64,000 nt of DNA from Axinella damicornis. Lineage: Eukaryota; Porifera; Demospongiae; Axinellida; Axinellidae. Location of the stretch: contig OZ007505.1 of the NCBI GenBank assembly GCA_963931865.1, positions 10,777,474 to 10,841,473 on the forward strand. Direction: 5' to 3'. Shown piece by piece: positions 49,461-62,100 of the stretch; within the stretch, counting starts at the first letter, position 1, and the number at the start of each line of letters is the position of its first letter. Both the position numbers and the translations under genes were made by a program. The notes below the pieces were generated by a model. The model did not search any database. It saw only the letters and a list, made by a program, of their open reading frames with translations, and had not been told where the DNA came from.

Positions 49461-50575
49461 TTATATGCCGGTAAAACACATTCTGCACGAAAAGCATTCT
49501 GATATAAACCAAGCTAGCTTCCTAATAATGTTGGTGTTGGTGGTGGTGAACATAAATAACATCTTCTCTTGTTCTGATAATTCTAGAAAAGCAGGGTTGT
49601 CTTTTGAAGCAGCTTTGTACAAAATATCTCTGTAGCCCTGTGTGATTCTGCAGCCTGTTATAAAATGTTTCTCGTCGTCCACCATTCCACTGTTACAGTA
49701 TAGACATATTCGTTGCTCTGCTGGAATTTGAGGTCTTTTATATCTCCCAGTTTCTATCCTTAGGTTGTGGCAGCTCACTCTCAGTCTACACATAGCAATT
49801 CGATGTCTTCTATTTGTCACCACAGACAAGTAATCCTCCCATCCAAATTTGAATTTGAAAGTTCGATAGGTGCGCAGCTTGTTTCCCCCAACTGTCCTTT
49901 CATCATTCCAAAGATCGGCATACCATTTACACACAAATGTATCTTCCATTTTCTTTTGGATAAGGTGCAGAGAGCTAGCGCTCCCTCTGTCCACAACCCC
50001 ATAGGTCTGTAGCAGACGCCGTACACCACTGGCCCAGGATGTTTGCAATTGCTTGGATGCTGTTAGGGCTTCCTTTACCAAGCTAGGCACTTCTCCATGC
50101 AATCTATTCCAGAACTTCATGACACGATACTGTGTTCTAATCCAGAGTGGGAGTCGTCCAGTCTCTCCATACACTGCATTGTTTGTTGCCGTGTAAGGCA
50201 GCCCCAGCATTTTCTTACAATATTTGAGCACTGTCCTTTCCATTATAAGGAATTCTCTCAGACCCCAGATTTCACTTCCATATTCCAATACCGGTTGCAC
50301 CAGTGCAGTAAACAGTGAGCGTAGAGTGTCACACGAAAACCCTCCACATTCCCTAGACATAACAAATATCATATTCATAACTTTCAATGCACTCTTGCTC
50401 AACGCCTCAGTAGCTTCATTGAACATTCCATTCTGGTGAAAGATGATTCCCAAGTACCGATATGATGTAACTTGTTCTAGAGGGTTGTCATTGTAGTACC
50501 AGGTCTCAGATGTTTTCCCTACTTGTCCAAATACTAGAATCTTTGTTTTCTTCATGTTAACTGTAAGTTCCCTAA
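49461..50575 (-). pseudogene. LINE D thumb and C-terminal zinc-knuckle part
   Basis: It runs from LTVNMKKTKILVFGQ and SYRYLGIIFHQNG through PVLEYGSEIWGLRE and TYRTFKFKFGWEDYLSVV to a zinc-knuckle CLYCNSGMVDDEKHFITGC and the element end. The frame itself is open. The first 50 codons of the longer frame (to 50723) are antisense to the inverted RT and do not belong to it. Confidence 0.85.
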
Positions 50576-51594
50576 TAATAACATTATTGGCTGTAATGTC
50601 AAAGATTCTCTTCACTGTACTAGCGACAAGGATCAGCACATGGGCTGAGGATTTAGGAATCCTCCCAGAAGAACAATTTGGCTTTCGAGCTGGAAGGCGA
50701 ACAACAGATGCAATGTTCATCATGAATACTCTGATGGAAAACTATAAGGGTAAAAAGAGGAAGTTATATTGTTGCTTTGTAGACTTCCAAAAGGCATTTG
50801 ATTCAGTGGCTCACAATCTATTGTGGAAGAAACTTGAACTCCCTAGGAATCTCACACAGGAAAAAATATGGCAAAGACAAGGGTTGCATTCTTCGCCATA
50901 CTATTGTGAATGTCTTGTGAATTCAACTAATTTGCAACTCTTTCACATTGTACCCTAGGAATATAAAGTACTGCTCTTCCTTAGAGATGCATACTCGAAA
51001 GCAGATGCACGGGTGCTGCTAAGTCATGGAACTACATACGGAGGCCTTCACATGTAATAAAGGAGTTAGACAAGGCTGCCCCCTAAGCCCAATCTTGTTT
51101 ACGTTATACACAGCTGATTTGATGAGAGAATTGCACCAGCAGGACCATGGTCCAAGGCTTGAAAGCAGACAGGTACCAGGATTAATGTTTGCAGACGACC
51201 TGGCTCTACTGGCCGATACCCCAGAGAAACTACAGTCTGCACTGAATGTGCTCCACATGTACTGTGAGAAATGGGAACTTACAGTTAACATGAAGAAAAC
51301 AAAGATTCTAGTATTTGGACAAGTAGGGAAAACATCTGCGACCTGGTACTACAATGACAACCCTCTAGAACAAGTTACATCATATCGGTACTTGGGAATC
51401 ATCTTTCACCAGAATGGAATGTTCAATGAAGCTACTGAGGCGTTGAGCAAGAGTGCATTGAAAGTTATGAATATGATATTTGTTATGTCTAGGGAATGTG
51501 GAGGGTTTTCGTGTGACACTCTATGCTCACTGTTTACTGCACTGGTGCAACCGGTATTGGAATATGGAAGTGAAATCTGGGGTCTGAGACATAG
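50576..51594 (+). pseudogene. LINE D reverse transcriptase segment, inverted
   Basis: TLLAVMSKILFTVLATRI, EEQFGFRAGRRTTDAMF and CCFVDFQKAFDSVAHNLLW lie in the first frame. After damage at 50870-51030, GVRQGCPLSPILFTLY and MFADDLALLADTPEKLQ lie in the second, then the thumb to SEIWGLR, where homology stops. Confidence 0.85.
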
Positions 51595-51984
51595 TCCAGT
51601 AGAGTGCCTGTTCTGGCATTGAAGTCCCCAGTAAGCATTATATCGCTTTTGATTGAGAGGTCTGCTATTTCCGTTTGTAGAAGATGCCATACATTGTCTC
51701 TTGAGGAATTATGTGTAGAGGATTCGGGGGTAACGTAAACCAAGCAAATATAGATATCTTTTGAAATCAAAAAAATATTTTATCAAGTTTTACCCAGAGG
51801 CGATCTGTATGCTGTTTATAAGTTCAATCTCATCCGTTATTTCTTTTCTATAGTAACAGATCAAGCCTCCTGACCCTCTTTTAGCCTTTTTGTTTGTGCT
51901 TGGTCTCTTTATGATGTGCAGGAGGTAGTCTTTCATTTTCAAGTTGTACGGGGAGTTAGGTCTCAGCCATATTTCATTTAGCAT
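51534..51984 (-). pseudogene. LINE D endonuclease fragment
   Basis: Minus frames give LNEIWLRPNSPYNLKMKDY, IIKRPSTNKKAKRGSGGLI, YLCLVYVTPESSTHN in broken form and LTGDFNARTGTLLDYV, the EEP motifs of the LINE. Stops and a 5' truncation show decay. The region left of about 51597 is antisense to the RT segment. Confidence 0.75.
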
Positions 51985-51989
51985 AATTA

Positions 51990-53160
51990 TGTCAATAATT
52001 ATAACAGTAAAAGTAATGCAAGTTCAAATATTTGCATACACAGATATTCTATACATTATACTGACATGCATGGAGTAGCCATCTGTACCACAGCATATTC
52101 CACACAACTCCACAGGTCTGTGAATACAGGCTAAATGTGTTGCAGTAAGGATTTGCTATATAGCTATACTGATTCTGTACCACACCAGGTATATATAATT
52201 CACGCCACTGTACAGATGTGATATATACATACATACATACTATATACAGTCCAGATACAAAATTAACGTTAACATTCTGTTAGCTACTGACATGTAAATT
52301 CTCAGTGATGTGTAGTGTTTTGCCTTCACGCATGCATGTGTATACAGGTCATTAACAGGAAGGTTACACTCACATCCTGCTAACAGTCTACAGCTACATG
52401 TACGTGTAGCTAGATCCGGAAATATTTACCCCGCGCGCGCATGCGCGAAGTGGGGTTAACCCTTTAACCACCGAATTCTTCCCACCGAGACAACACATTT
52501 TCATGCATTCAGCGCACACCACTTTCGTAGGTAGCTACTCCTCTCCCACAGCATTCGCTCCTCAGCGGCCAAACTTGGTGGGGCCCGCACACATGGAGAG
52601 ACCCCTCTGGCAATACCGTTAATGATATTCATGATCCCCCACAAGCCCAGCAATCGGAGGTCAAAGGTGGATGTCAGCCGGATTTTCGCCCAGCATTTCC
52701 CTAAACTTGGGCCAGATGTGACTGATGGCACACCTTACACCACCAATTTGCATGTTTTCTTGAGGCCCTGGGTGGGGTCTATGAATATCATTAGAATCAA
52801 AAATCCTCGGGTCAATGAATCTCATTAAAATCAAAAAACGCCCACAACATGTGAAGGGGGCCCCCCGTCCCCCCTTTCAAAACCCCCCTGCCTTTCGTTT
52901 AGTGGGGGGGGGGGGGGGCCGAAATCTGACAACATTTTTTGGATTCGTCCCTCAAAGTCGTCCCTGGGCCCACTGAAGCTTTTTTTGGACTGACGAGAAG
53001 CCCTACAAGTGCATAGGGTCTAAATGACGTCTATAGACGTCAATGGGGCTTAAAGGGTTAATGAGATTCATAGTTGATGAGAATGGGCCTAGACTTACAC
53101 TGTGTGCCAGTTTGGGATGGTTTGCCGATTTTTAATGAGATTCATTGATCCTCCATGCAC
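51990..53160. other. Intergenic, nothing recognised
   Basis: It holds short ATAC repeats (about 52227), a GCGCGCGCATGCGCG palindrome (about 52434-52448) with a following GGGGTTAA as in 53789-53812, and a G run (about 52902-52918). Confidence 0.4.
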
Positions 53161-53162
53161 AT

Positions 53163-53785
53163 TAAGCAATCGGTTTTGTCCTTCTGTCAGTCAGTCGTCT
53201 GTCAGTCAGTTGTCTGTCTGTCAGTCAGTCGTCTGTCTGTCAGGCGAAAAAAATTGAAATCTCGCCACATAGACCCTCATAAACCATCGAAATGGAGTCA
53301 AACAATAGCAAATAGCAAAAAACTGCTCTATATGTACCTGACTGAAGTCAAGGCGCTCCGTTTCGCTGTATTTCGGCTAATTCCTACTTTTCATAACTAT
53401 TCATAACATTGGCTCCACCTCTTCGTGACCTCAGAGTCCCATCATGAACAGGACACGCAGTGAACTTCATGCTTCGAGATGACCGCTAGGAAACAGTGTT
53501 TTCTCACGATCTATGTACTTCGCAGACATCCTGGCTATTGTTTCGGCTGTTTTTTTCCCCAGCTATTTCCTATTATTCGTAACATTTGGCCCCACCTCTC
53601 CAGCTTCACAATACCGGTATAATATGTGGTAAGCGCCACACCTTGGATATGGCCATACACGAACACAGTATACGCGATAGCCGCCCTGTTCGATGCGCAT
53701 CGGCAGAGATGTCACGTCGATTGTAGCTGCACTGCATGCATCCTGACGTTCAGCGCGGGGTATGTGTTCTATATACTAGTTACCC
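53163..53785 (+). repeat. AAGCAATCGGTTTTG-family repeat, copy 2 (direct duplicate)
   Basis: It starts AAGCAATCGGTTTTGTCC with a GTCTGTCAGTC microsatellite and ends in CAGCGCGGGGTATGTGTTC. It matches 53812-54395 almost throughout. The first 190 bp also match 33838-33990 inverted. Confidence 0.85.
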
Positions 53786-53811
53786 TGCGCGCGCATGCGC
53801 GAAGCAGGGTT

Positions 53812-54395
53812 AAGCAATCGGTTTTGTCCGTCTGTCAGTCGTCTGTCTGTCACCCGGAAAAAATTGAAATCTTGCCGCATAGACCCTCAAAAAACATCCA
53901 AATGGAGTCAAACAATAGCAAATAGCAAAAAACTGCTCTATGTGTACCTGACTGAAGTCAAGGCGCTTCGTTTCGCTGTATTTCGGCTATTTCCTACTTT
54001 TCATAACTATTCATAACATTGGCTCCACCTCTTCGTGACCTCGGAGTCCCATCAAGAGCAGGACACACAGTGCATTTGGTAACTTCATGCTTCGAGATGA
54101 CCACTAGGAAACAGTGTTTTCTCACGATCTATGTACTTCACAGACATCGTGGCTATTGTTTCGGCTGTTTTTTCAGCTATTTCCTATTATTCGTAACATT
54201 TGGCCCCACCTCTCCAGCTTCACAAAATATAATATGTTGTATATACGGTAAGCGGTCACTCCCACACCTTGGATATGGCCATACACGACCACAGTATACG
54301 CGCGATAGCCGCCCCATCAGCAGGATGTCACGTCGATTGTAGCTGCATCCTGGCCTGTAGACGTTCAGCGCAGGGTATGTGTTCTATGAACACCT
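53812..54395 (+). repeat. AAGCAATCGGTTTTG-family repeat, copy 3 (direct duplicate)
   Basis: It is preceded by GCGCGCGCATGCGCGAAGC and carries the same internal order as copy 2 (CTGTCAGTC, GGAGTCAAACAATAGC, CCACCTCTTCGTGACC, GTGTTTTCTCACGATC, TGGATATGGCCATACACGA). There is no coding capacity. Confidence 0.85.
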
Positions 54396-54970
54396 CTAGT
54401 TTTATTGTGTAATCAATAATCAGGTCAAAGTTCAAAGCGGGGTGCGGCCGACCTAGGGCTTATAATATATCGTACCACCATCTATGTTACCACCGAACTG
54501 ATCGAGGCTTCCAATCTGAGTGTATATCCCTGACCCTGCACTACAGACTAAATTTAAAAGCAGGTCAGTCTTTCTCTCTCTCTCTCTCTGTATATATGTA
54601 TATATAGCTACGTGATACATAGCACTGTATAGGCCATAGGCCTGAATAGGCCTAGTGTGGCATGTGTGGATCTCAGATCCTAACCTAGGCCCTCATGTTA
54701 AAGGTGTTGTCACTCTCCATAGACACCGAAGTCAGTAGCCTCGTTCCCAGGCCATCGCCTACAAAGTCAGTGCAATTTATAATAATAATCTATGCAAGAC
54801 CGGGGTCATGAGTTCTACCACAGTGCAGGGGCGATCCTTTGATGTACCGCGGAGGATAAATCGGTTATCGTCCGCTATGATGTAATCGAACCACACTGTG
54901 CTGAGAATCAAAGAGTTGTGGCTGTCTAGCAGCCGGATCCAGCTACTAACTTGACTTGGAGGATATGTCT
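54396..54970. other. Intergenic with TC microsatellite
   Basis: A (TC)n run at about 54570-54588 is followed by TATA repeats. A solo TAGCCTCGTTCCCAGGCC lies at 54736. No gene is seen. Confidence 0.45.
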
Positions 54971-54975
54971 GTGGT

Positions 54976-55113
54976 AGAAGCCGGATCTACTACGTCGACT
55001 TGGAGGTTATGCGGTTTATCCTCCTTGAGAAAGTTTAGCCTCGGCTTCGCCTCGGCCAAACTTTCCCGCGGAGGATAAATCGCATAACCTCCGCATCGAC
55101 GTAGTAGATCCTA
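54976..55113. repeat. Foldback repeat, about 138 bp
   Basis: GGATCTACTACGTCGACTTGG at the left pairs with its near-inverse ending GTCGATGCGGAGG...GATCC at the right. The arms include GGTTATGCGGTTTATCCTCC and AAAGTTTAGCC, around a TCGGCTTCGCCTC loop. Confidence 0.8.
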
Positions 55114-56146
55114 TACTTTTTATGCTGCTTGGTAACCAATAGTCTTTGACCCCAGTGTTGGAGTCTACTCTACGATGTCCTCCCAGGGCTGTCGAAACCA
55201 GTCCGGTTTGTCCAGCCATGGCTGGACCACTTTTGGAGGCTTAAAAAGTTCCTTTTTCTATTGTAATTACTGTATATGTGTACCTCGTGCAACAACATCG
55301 GATCATGGCAGAATCAGCTGGCCCTTTAATACCAACCTCGTTCTCTGACCTCTCCGAGTGATCGTTCACTGTTGTACAGCATTCGTTCCAACCTAGCTGG
55401 TTTGACAGTTTTTCCTGGCTGCACTATGGTGAGAGCCGTGGTGCATGCATACTGCAGAGAGAACTACGTTTAAGCCTCTGGTTCCCACCTGATGCACTGA
55501 GATCTGTCAGCAGCTAGCTATGCCTCTGAAATGGCCTCAGAAAGCACCTCAGAAGATGGAAAATCTACTGGGGGCATGCCACCAGACCCCCTTAGTAACA
55601 CATGCTAAAAATTTGGCGAGGAGCTTCGCGCCCCAGCATCAAAAAATTGTGTGGTATTTCGCGCCACAACATACATACACCAACCCCTGCCCTGATCACT
55701 TCGCAACTGCTTCCTCCCATGTAGAATATCTCAATCCCATGATCATAATTATTGGGACGTTTCTGTGCCTGAATCAAGTTAAGCTTTTTCACAGCTACTT
55801 CCTATTATCAGCTCCTTGGCTCCACCCCTCGAAATTACAGGTAGCAGCCAGTGTGGGGTATGTGACCTCCAAGCACTTCAAGTTGCTGTTGCTGTAATTA
55901 CAGCATTGCTTGCCCACCATAGTGCATAATTACTTTGCCTAGTGCAAACGGGATAAACAAAGCTTATCTCAGCCTTGCTCTCTGGTTTCTGTGGCCACAA
56001 AAGAGCTTGGGAATGAGGCCAAGCTTACCTCGGGCAGGGTTGACCCTTGTCTATCTTCTACTCCTTTCCCAGGTCCAAAGAGAATAGTCTGGTCCTATAC
56101 AGATCAAGTCATGGAATTGAAATGGAGGCTGTGAGCTTGCAGAGGC
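55114..56146. other. 5' flank of the lipase gene
   Basis: I see no clear gene or TATA box. The promoter should lie here or further upstream. An upstream ATG at about 56112 closes after a few codons. Confidence 0.35.
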
Positions 56147-59100
56147 ATGGATAAAGATAGGACCAGTTTTGTAGAAGGAGATCCGAAAACCAGTGCGTGC
56201 GCAAATCCAGTACCTTCCGAGATCTCTTCTAAAACAGAATGGGGGAGTTTTGGTCTGAAAAGTACTTGGAATGAATACCAACTATACTGTCACAGCTGGG
56301 AGTGCACAAGTATGATGAATCCCAGGTAAGTACAGTTCAAAAATTTCTCCGGAGAAACATATCACAAATAGCCATGACTATACCAGGTGGAATAGGTGGG
56401 TGTTTATGGAGGGTGACAACACATGGGTATTTTCCCACTTAAGTTTGAACAGGGTCAGTCATTTCTACGTAGCATACTTTCAGGGCATAAAAATCCATCC
56501 TTTCACTTTGCAGAACCTCCGTAGTGGAGTTTTGTACTTGAGCTGGTTAAGTTAACTATATACCCAGGTAATCCTTCATTCCCCATTTACATCAAGTACT
56601 GTAATACATTTATGGTGGGGTGGACTGGATAGTGTCATATTTATGATCACTTCCTCCATGCAGTCTGAATTCAGCTGGAAGTAGTGATCTCATGTCCCAT
56701 TCTGGTAACCTCATTCCCAGGCCCCCGCCCAGCTTTTCGTCGCTTGCAGTATGCGTTTATCACGCAACCGAACATGGCGCTGGCCTAGGAATGGGGCTAC
56801 CATTCCGGGAGGCTGTCATTAGTGCTTGTCTCACTGCAGGGCATTGTTATTCTGTGCGCATGGTGTGACTGAACATGTGCATCGGTATGAAAAGCTTGGC
56901 CAGTTGCTAGCGGAGAATGGAATACTGATGTTCGGCCATGATCATGGTACGTTCATATCAGAAGAAATGCATTGGTAGTGTGATCAACTTAGTCAGACCA
57001 TTAGTTGACAATGATTTCCTATAAATATTGATGAGTACAAGTACATATTTTAGCAATGCAAGGTGCTTAATGCTGTGAGAGACTGTTGACGGTACGGTTA
57101 GACATCACGATTTTCTCTACAAACAGTGCCTGGATGTTTGCTTTCCAAGACACTCAGAGGTTTCATCTGGAGGCTAATCAGACTAGTCTAAGACACATCA
57201 CACTTCTCGGGAGCACTCTCCTGCAAACTAACACTGGAATGCTATTTGTAGGCAATGTTTGATCTCAGCTCGCAACCACTAACTGACTGTGTGGCCAAGT
57301 GGCTAAAGCACTCGACTGTGGTGTGAGAGGCCACAGGTTCGAGTCCCACGTACCAGTTGCTTGATGTAGCTAGCAAGGTGAGGATGATGAATGAACACTC
57401 TCCCATTATGAACAACAATAGGATCGACCATTTTGAATGGACATACTTCCCAAGACAGCTCAAGATCCAGGTTCAGTCTAGCCTCGTTCCCAGGTCGTAG
57501 GAATAATGTTTCTCATTAGGCGAGGGTCAGCGAGGACTCGGACACTGATGGAAGCACATGCAGTCCTCAACTGCATACCCTTACTAAATAAGTACCTGTC
57601 CCGGCCCCTTCTACCTTACATTAGCACACATGACCAGATCCTCTACCTTACGTTAGCCACATGACCAGATCTCCTAGGCCTTCCCCCTCCATGATAAATA
57701 TACATTCTGCAAGTGAGGAGATGGTGAAAGCCTTGGAATGGGGATACATGGCAGCGATATCTGTGACATTAACACTACGTACTCCACAGTTGGCCATGGC
57801 AGAAGTGAGGGTGATCGTGTTCATGTGGAGACTTTCCACACATATGTGCTTGATGTGATCCAACATGTGGAGAGGATGAAGAGAGAGCACTCAGACATCC
57901 CCTGCTTCCTCATGGGACATTCCATGGTCAGTGCGAGACAGTATATGATTAGGCCTTGAAAGGATGTGCAAGTCAATTAAGAAGAATTAAGACATAATAG
58001 ATCCAGCTGTGTGCATATGCAATATAACTGGACCAAGTGTACATAGTCTTGTGCCCTGACCTCTGCTGACCCCGTGTAAAACAGTTTGGAAGCATGCAGT
58101 AGCAATAGTGCATGCTATTTGGCCTTGTGATGATGTCTGGAAAGTGGGCCATCCAACCACAGAAACCTAGATTAATTACTGTGAGGTAGGATTATGTGAC
58201 AGTTACGGCAATACCATGGTTCTAGCCAAAGAGCTTGATAGCAGTGCACCACCACTCTCTCTATCTTGATTTCTTTGATGAAACTACTGATAGTCTTTGA
58301 TTCCTGACTCAGTACCACTGTATGCAAGTGGTTTAGCTGCAATACGTTACAGTTTGCATGCATCTCAGCAGTCACGGTTGTTTTAGTACAGCTTTCGGAG
58401 TATTAACTACTTTTAAACTCATTGCTTCCTAGTATTGGTTGTACCAGAAACTGACTAAAAACAACGCTGCATCCCAGACACCTGCTACCACAATCCCCAC
58501 CTATTACACTACATGATGGGGCAGGGCAGCGCAGGGCAGTCCAGTAAATCTCACGGTGTTTGATTCATCCAATATAGAACCACAGTCCCCACAGTCCACC
58601 TTGTCCTACATACCACGGTGCCCTTTACGTGGATACCAGCCCCCACTGTTCACCTGGTCCTATTGTACCACAGGATGAGATGTGTACATTCCACTGTGTC
58701 CCAGTTGCCAGGCAGCCCACAATCCATTGTTACCATGTGTTACCTAGGATGGTACAGTGCATGCAGTAATTGATTCTTCAGTACAAGGAGTGGGTAGATG
58801 GAGGAGAAGGGCTGTGGGAGTGAGGTGGGAGTAGTGAGGAGGATGAAAGTTAAGAGAGGAGTGGGGGGGGGGGGGGGGGGGGGGGGGGGAAGGGGGGAGG
58901 GGGGGAGGGGGGGAGGGGGGGGAGGGGGGGGAGGGGGGGGGAGGAAAGGGTATGTGGAAGTGAAGGTGAGTAGTGAGACCATTGTCTGTCCCATCCTGTT
59001 GTGCGATGGTATGGTATGGTATGGTGCACCATCCCATCCAGTGGAGGGGATAACCAGCTGGAGTCTGGGACAGTGTCATCCACACGCTGTCTCCCGTTCT

Positions 59101-62100
59101 GCACATTTGACCTCACAATCTTACTAGTTTCATACACGGACCATATGGGTATACGCTGTAGCAATTTTAGTCTGACTTGTACTTTGGTGTATACAGTGCA
59201 TACATGAGCCTTGCGAAGCCAAGCATTTCAAGGGGCAATTGTAAATTAATCAGGGCACATTTTGGCTTTTAGACCAGACAGTAAAGGGCGAGTACTTACA
59301 TTAGAAGTGCAAAGCACACGGTACCCTTTGGTACGTAAGTATTGGCCTAGCGACAACATAGGTGCTGGCTTCTGAATGGTCTCATGACTTCACTGTGCCT
59401 CTCATCCTGTGCTATAGTAGGATGGGGGATTGTTGGTACAATAGGACTGGGTGGGCAGGAGGCATTGTGGACTGGTATCTGAGACATTGTACTGTCCTGC
59501 CCAGTTGTGCAGTAGGACAGGTGGTACGGTATAGGGATTGTCACTGTTGTCTGGGACACTACAGATGTACTCCAGTCTGAGTTTTAGATTTACGGAATCT
59601 GTACATGACGTTCGAAGTGTAATGTCATATATTGCTTGTATGTGCCAGATTTAGGGAGACAGATAGACACCGCTCGACACGACTAGTGTGGGGCTCGCTC
59701 ACGCTTGCCCAATTACCACTTTCCATACCGTCAGTCAAATGCTAATAGTTGCTAGTCTAATTGCACTGTAGAGATACGTACTTGAGAAGTGCATGTCTGT
59801 TTACCCCAACTGGATATGCAGGGTGGTTTAATAGCATCCCACGTGGCTGTGCAGAGGCAAGACCTCTTCTGTGGGCTTGTTCTCAGCTCCCCATCCCTAC
59901 TGCTACAGTCCAGCACCATGAGCATGGGACCCATTACAGTGAGCAATCAAGCTGTTGTATCCAACTTAGCTAACCAAGGGGTGAATTTATAAGGTTTACT
60001 AACTCTGTTGTAAAAGTGACTGTGTGACACGAGGAATCTCAACTATGAGCTAAACCTCAATGCTTTGCACAAGGCAGTGATCAATCGTACCTTTTGGCCT
60101 ACTAATTGTTGAGTGCAACTTGAAACACTTTAGGATAAGGTCAAAGTTTACTGATTATGGCTACAGCTCATTTTCTGCTAGAACAAACTTCACCAAGTCT
60201 ACTGCTATGGGAGATAATAGAGCTGGAACTGAGGTGGTGGATAGTGAGAGTATCTGCTCAAGGCTCAAGCAATGTGTACAGTTAAATCCACCCTGGCCAG
60301 CTGGAATTGGTTTGGGCCTCTAGCGTTTGCTGCATTAAGCAGATATGTTAATTTCCGCTCCCTGCCGTGGATCCACTTACTCAATGGTAAGAGCATCTAA
60401 CTGCTATCCGGATTTGAATCCCAGCTGGATCTCAGAGCTTTCCACCTTAGCTTGCCTGAAACTCTTGCCTCGTTCCCAGTCGTGTGCCATTTTCAGAAGA
60501 ACGGCATTCTTCGGGCAGCCGAAAGTGGGAATGAGGCTATAGCTCCTTGAGATTTAGTTGCTATGTTAATCATGTTCAATCACACTGTTACTTGGTCAAC
60601 ACCATAGAAATTCATCACTAAAGCGGTGGCTTCTCTGATGCCGAAGGTTCCTCTCATTCCCTGGAGTACCAGTGCAGTCAGCAGCATGGAAGAAGAGGTA
60701 GGTGTCACTCCTTGCCTCGACCCTCCAAGAAACAGTGAGGTAGTGAAATGGGCAGAGACAGGAAGGTAGTGTAGATTATGTATGGAAGAGCACCTTGGAG
60801 TTTTGTGCTGTACTAGCCGGCATGGGAACATTTGATGTAATTGAAGAATGGCACATTCAATGCTTGTATTGCACATTGTACAAGTAATAAAAAACATTTA
60901 AAATGTAACAGGATGTAGGGATACCAGAACCGCAAAAAGTAAGGAAACAAGGTAGGGATGATCACACAAAACAGTGAAGTATACAACCCCCTACAGAGAT
61001 CTTTTTCCATAATATGTTGATAATGAAAAAAGATATGTAGGGGGATTGTATACTTCACTGTTTTGTGTGATCATCCCTACCTTGTTTCCTTACTTTTTGC
61101 GGTTCTGGTATCCCTACATCCTGTTACATTTTAAATGTTTTTTATTACTTGTTTATGTCATTTTTTTTAGCAGCAGGCGCATGCATACTGGACTCTGGCA
61201 TTTACACTGCCAGCAATGGCTGAAGAATCAGACCCAAGCATCTCAAAAGCCAACCCTTTTCTGGATGGATACTAAGCCAGTGCTCCCTGAGCTGAAGTAG
61301 TATACATGTAGGTAAAATAGCTATACCAGATAGTAGTAGTGACACATTGTTGAGTCTTTAGATAGGCATTCACCCCTCTCACAGAACACAGTCTAGTAAC
61401 ATCATGAACATATATAGCACAGAGAATTCACCTCAGTCTAGTTACGGTAACACAACAGCGCAAGGCACTTCTAATTCAGCGATCTTGAATAATAATCACG
61501 TATCGTTGCTAAGTGATCGTTTAAGTGCGCATGCGTACAAACATGAAAATGGCGTGACAAATGAAGCCATAGTTGTTGAGTGGGCAGCTGTAGCCGCCTA
61601 GTGAAGACCTAGAGGTTGCCAAAAAGCGATGGGCTGGTGCACTGCTCGGTGTAAAATGCTGCTGTTTCGTGCGAAAACCATCATGAGGGATTGAGGCGAC
61701 GTTGAGCTAGCCCGTCTGAAAGAAAGAAAGAAGAAGAAGAAAGAAAAACAATTTGCCCGTTTTGCGAGTACCTGGTGCGGTACTTTCGCGACGGTTTTTC
61801 GCGACGCGAGGAGTCTTGTTGGTCATGAAAACACTCGAAGATGAACGGTATGTGGTTATAAAGGCTTATAAGTGTACCGTTTCTGAGATTTGGAGAGATT
61901 CTTTTGTATTAGCATATATTGCGTGTACGTCGTATCCCTACATACAGAGTCTACCGACTGTGATATAGTTAGGAATTTACTGCGCAATCCCTGAAATTGA
62001 AGTTTGTCCTATTTGTTTGCCCCCAATTGGCCAACATACAACCAGTCTTGTCTCCCTCCCCTTTCACACTTCCTTTAAATTCTCTCTGCATTTCTCTGTC

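Larger units (their letters stand above)
49461..51984 (-). mobile_element. LINE D, rearranged with an inverted RT segment
   Basis: The endonuclease part (51984-51597) and C-terminal part (50575-49461) are on minus, but the RT between them (50576-51594) is on plus. About 315 bp of the RT thumb are present on both sides as a near-identical inverted repeat (50240-50565 against 51280-51594). It is truncated at its 5' side. Confidence 0.82.

Noticed and set aside
50554..50723. N-terminal 50 codons of the long minus frame as part of LINE D C-terminal protein
   Set aside because: They are antisense to the inverted RT (MSKILFTVLATRI region) on plus.
57285..57375. Possible functional tRNA gene
   Set aside because: Boxes A and B are good, but the T-stem and acceptor stem do not pair, so it is a SINE-like relic.
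60580..60897. 105-codon minus-strand frame ending ALVMNFYGVDQVTV
   Set aside because: Antisense of lipase exon 5 (60608-60697), whose plus-strand phase and cap-region fit are better supported.
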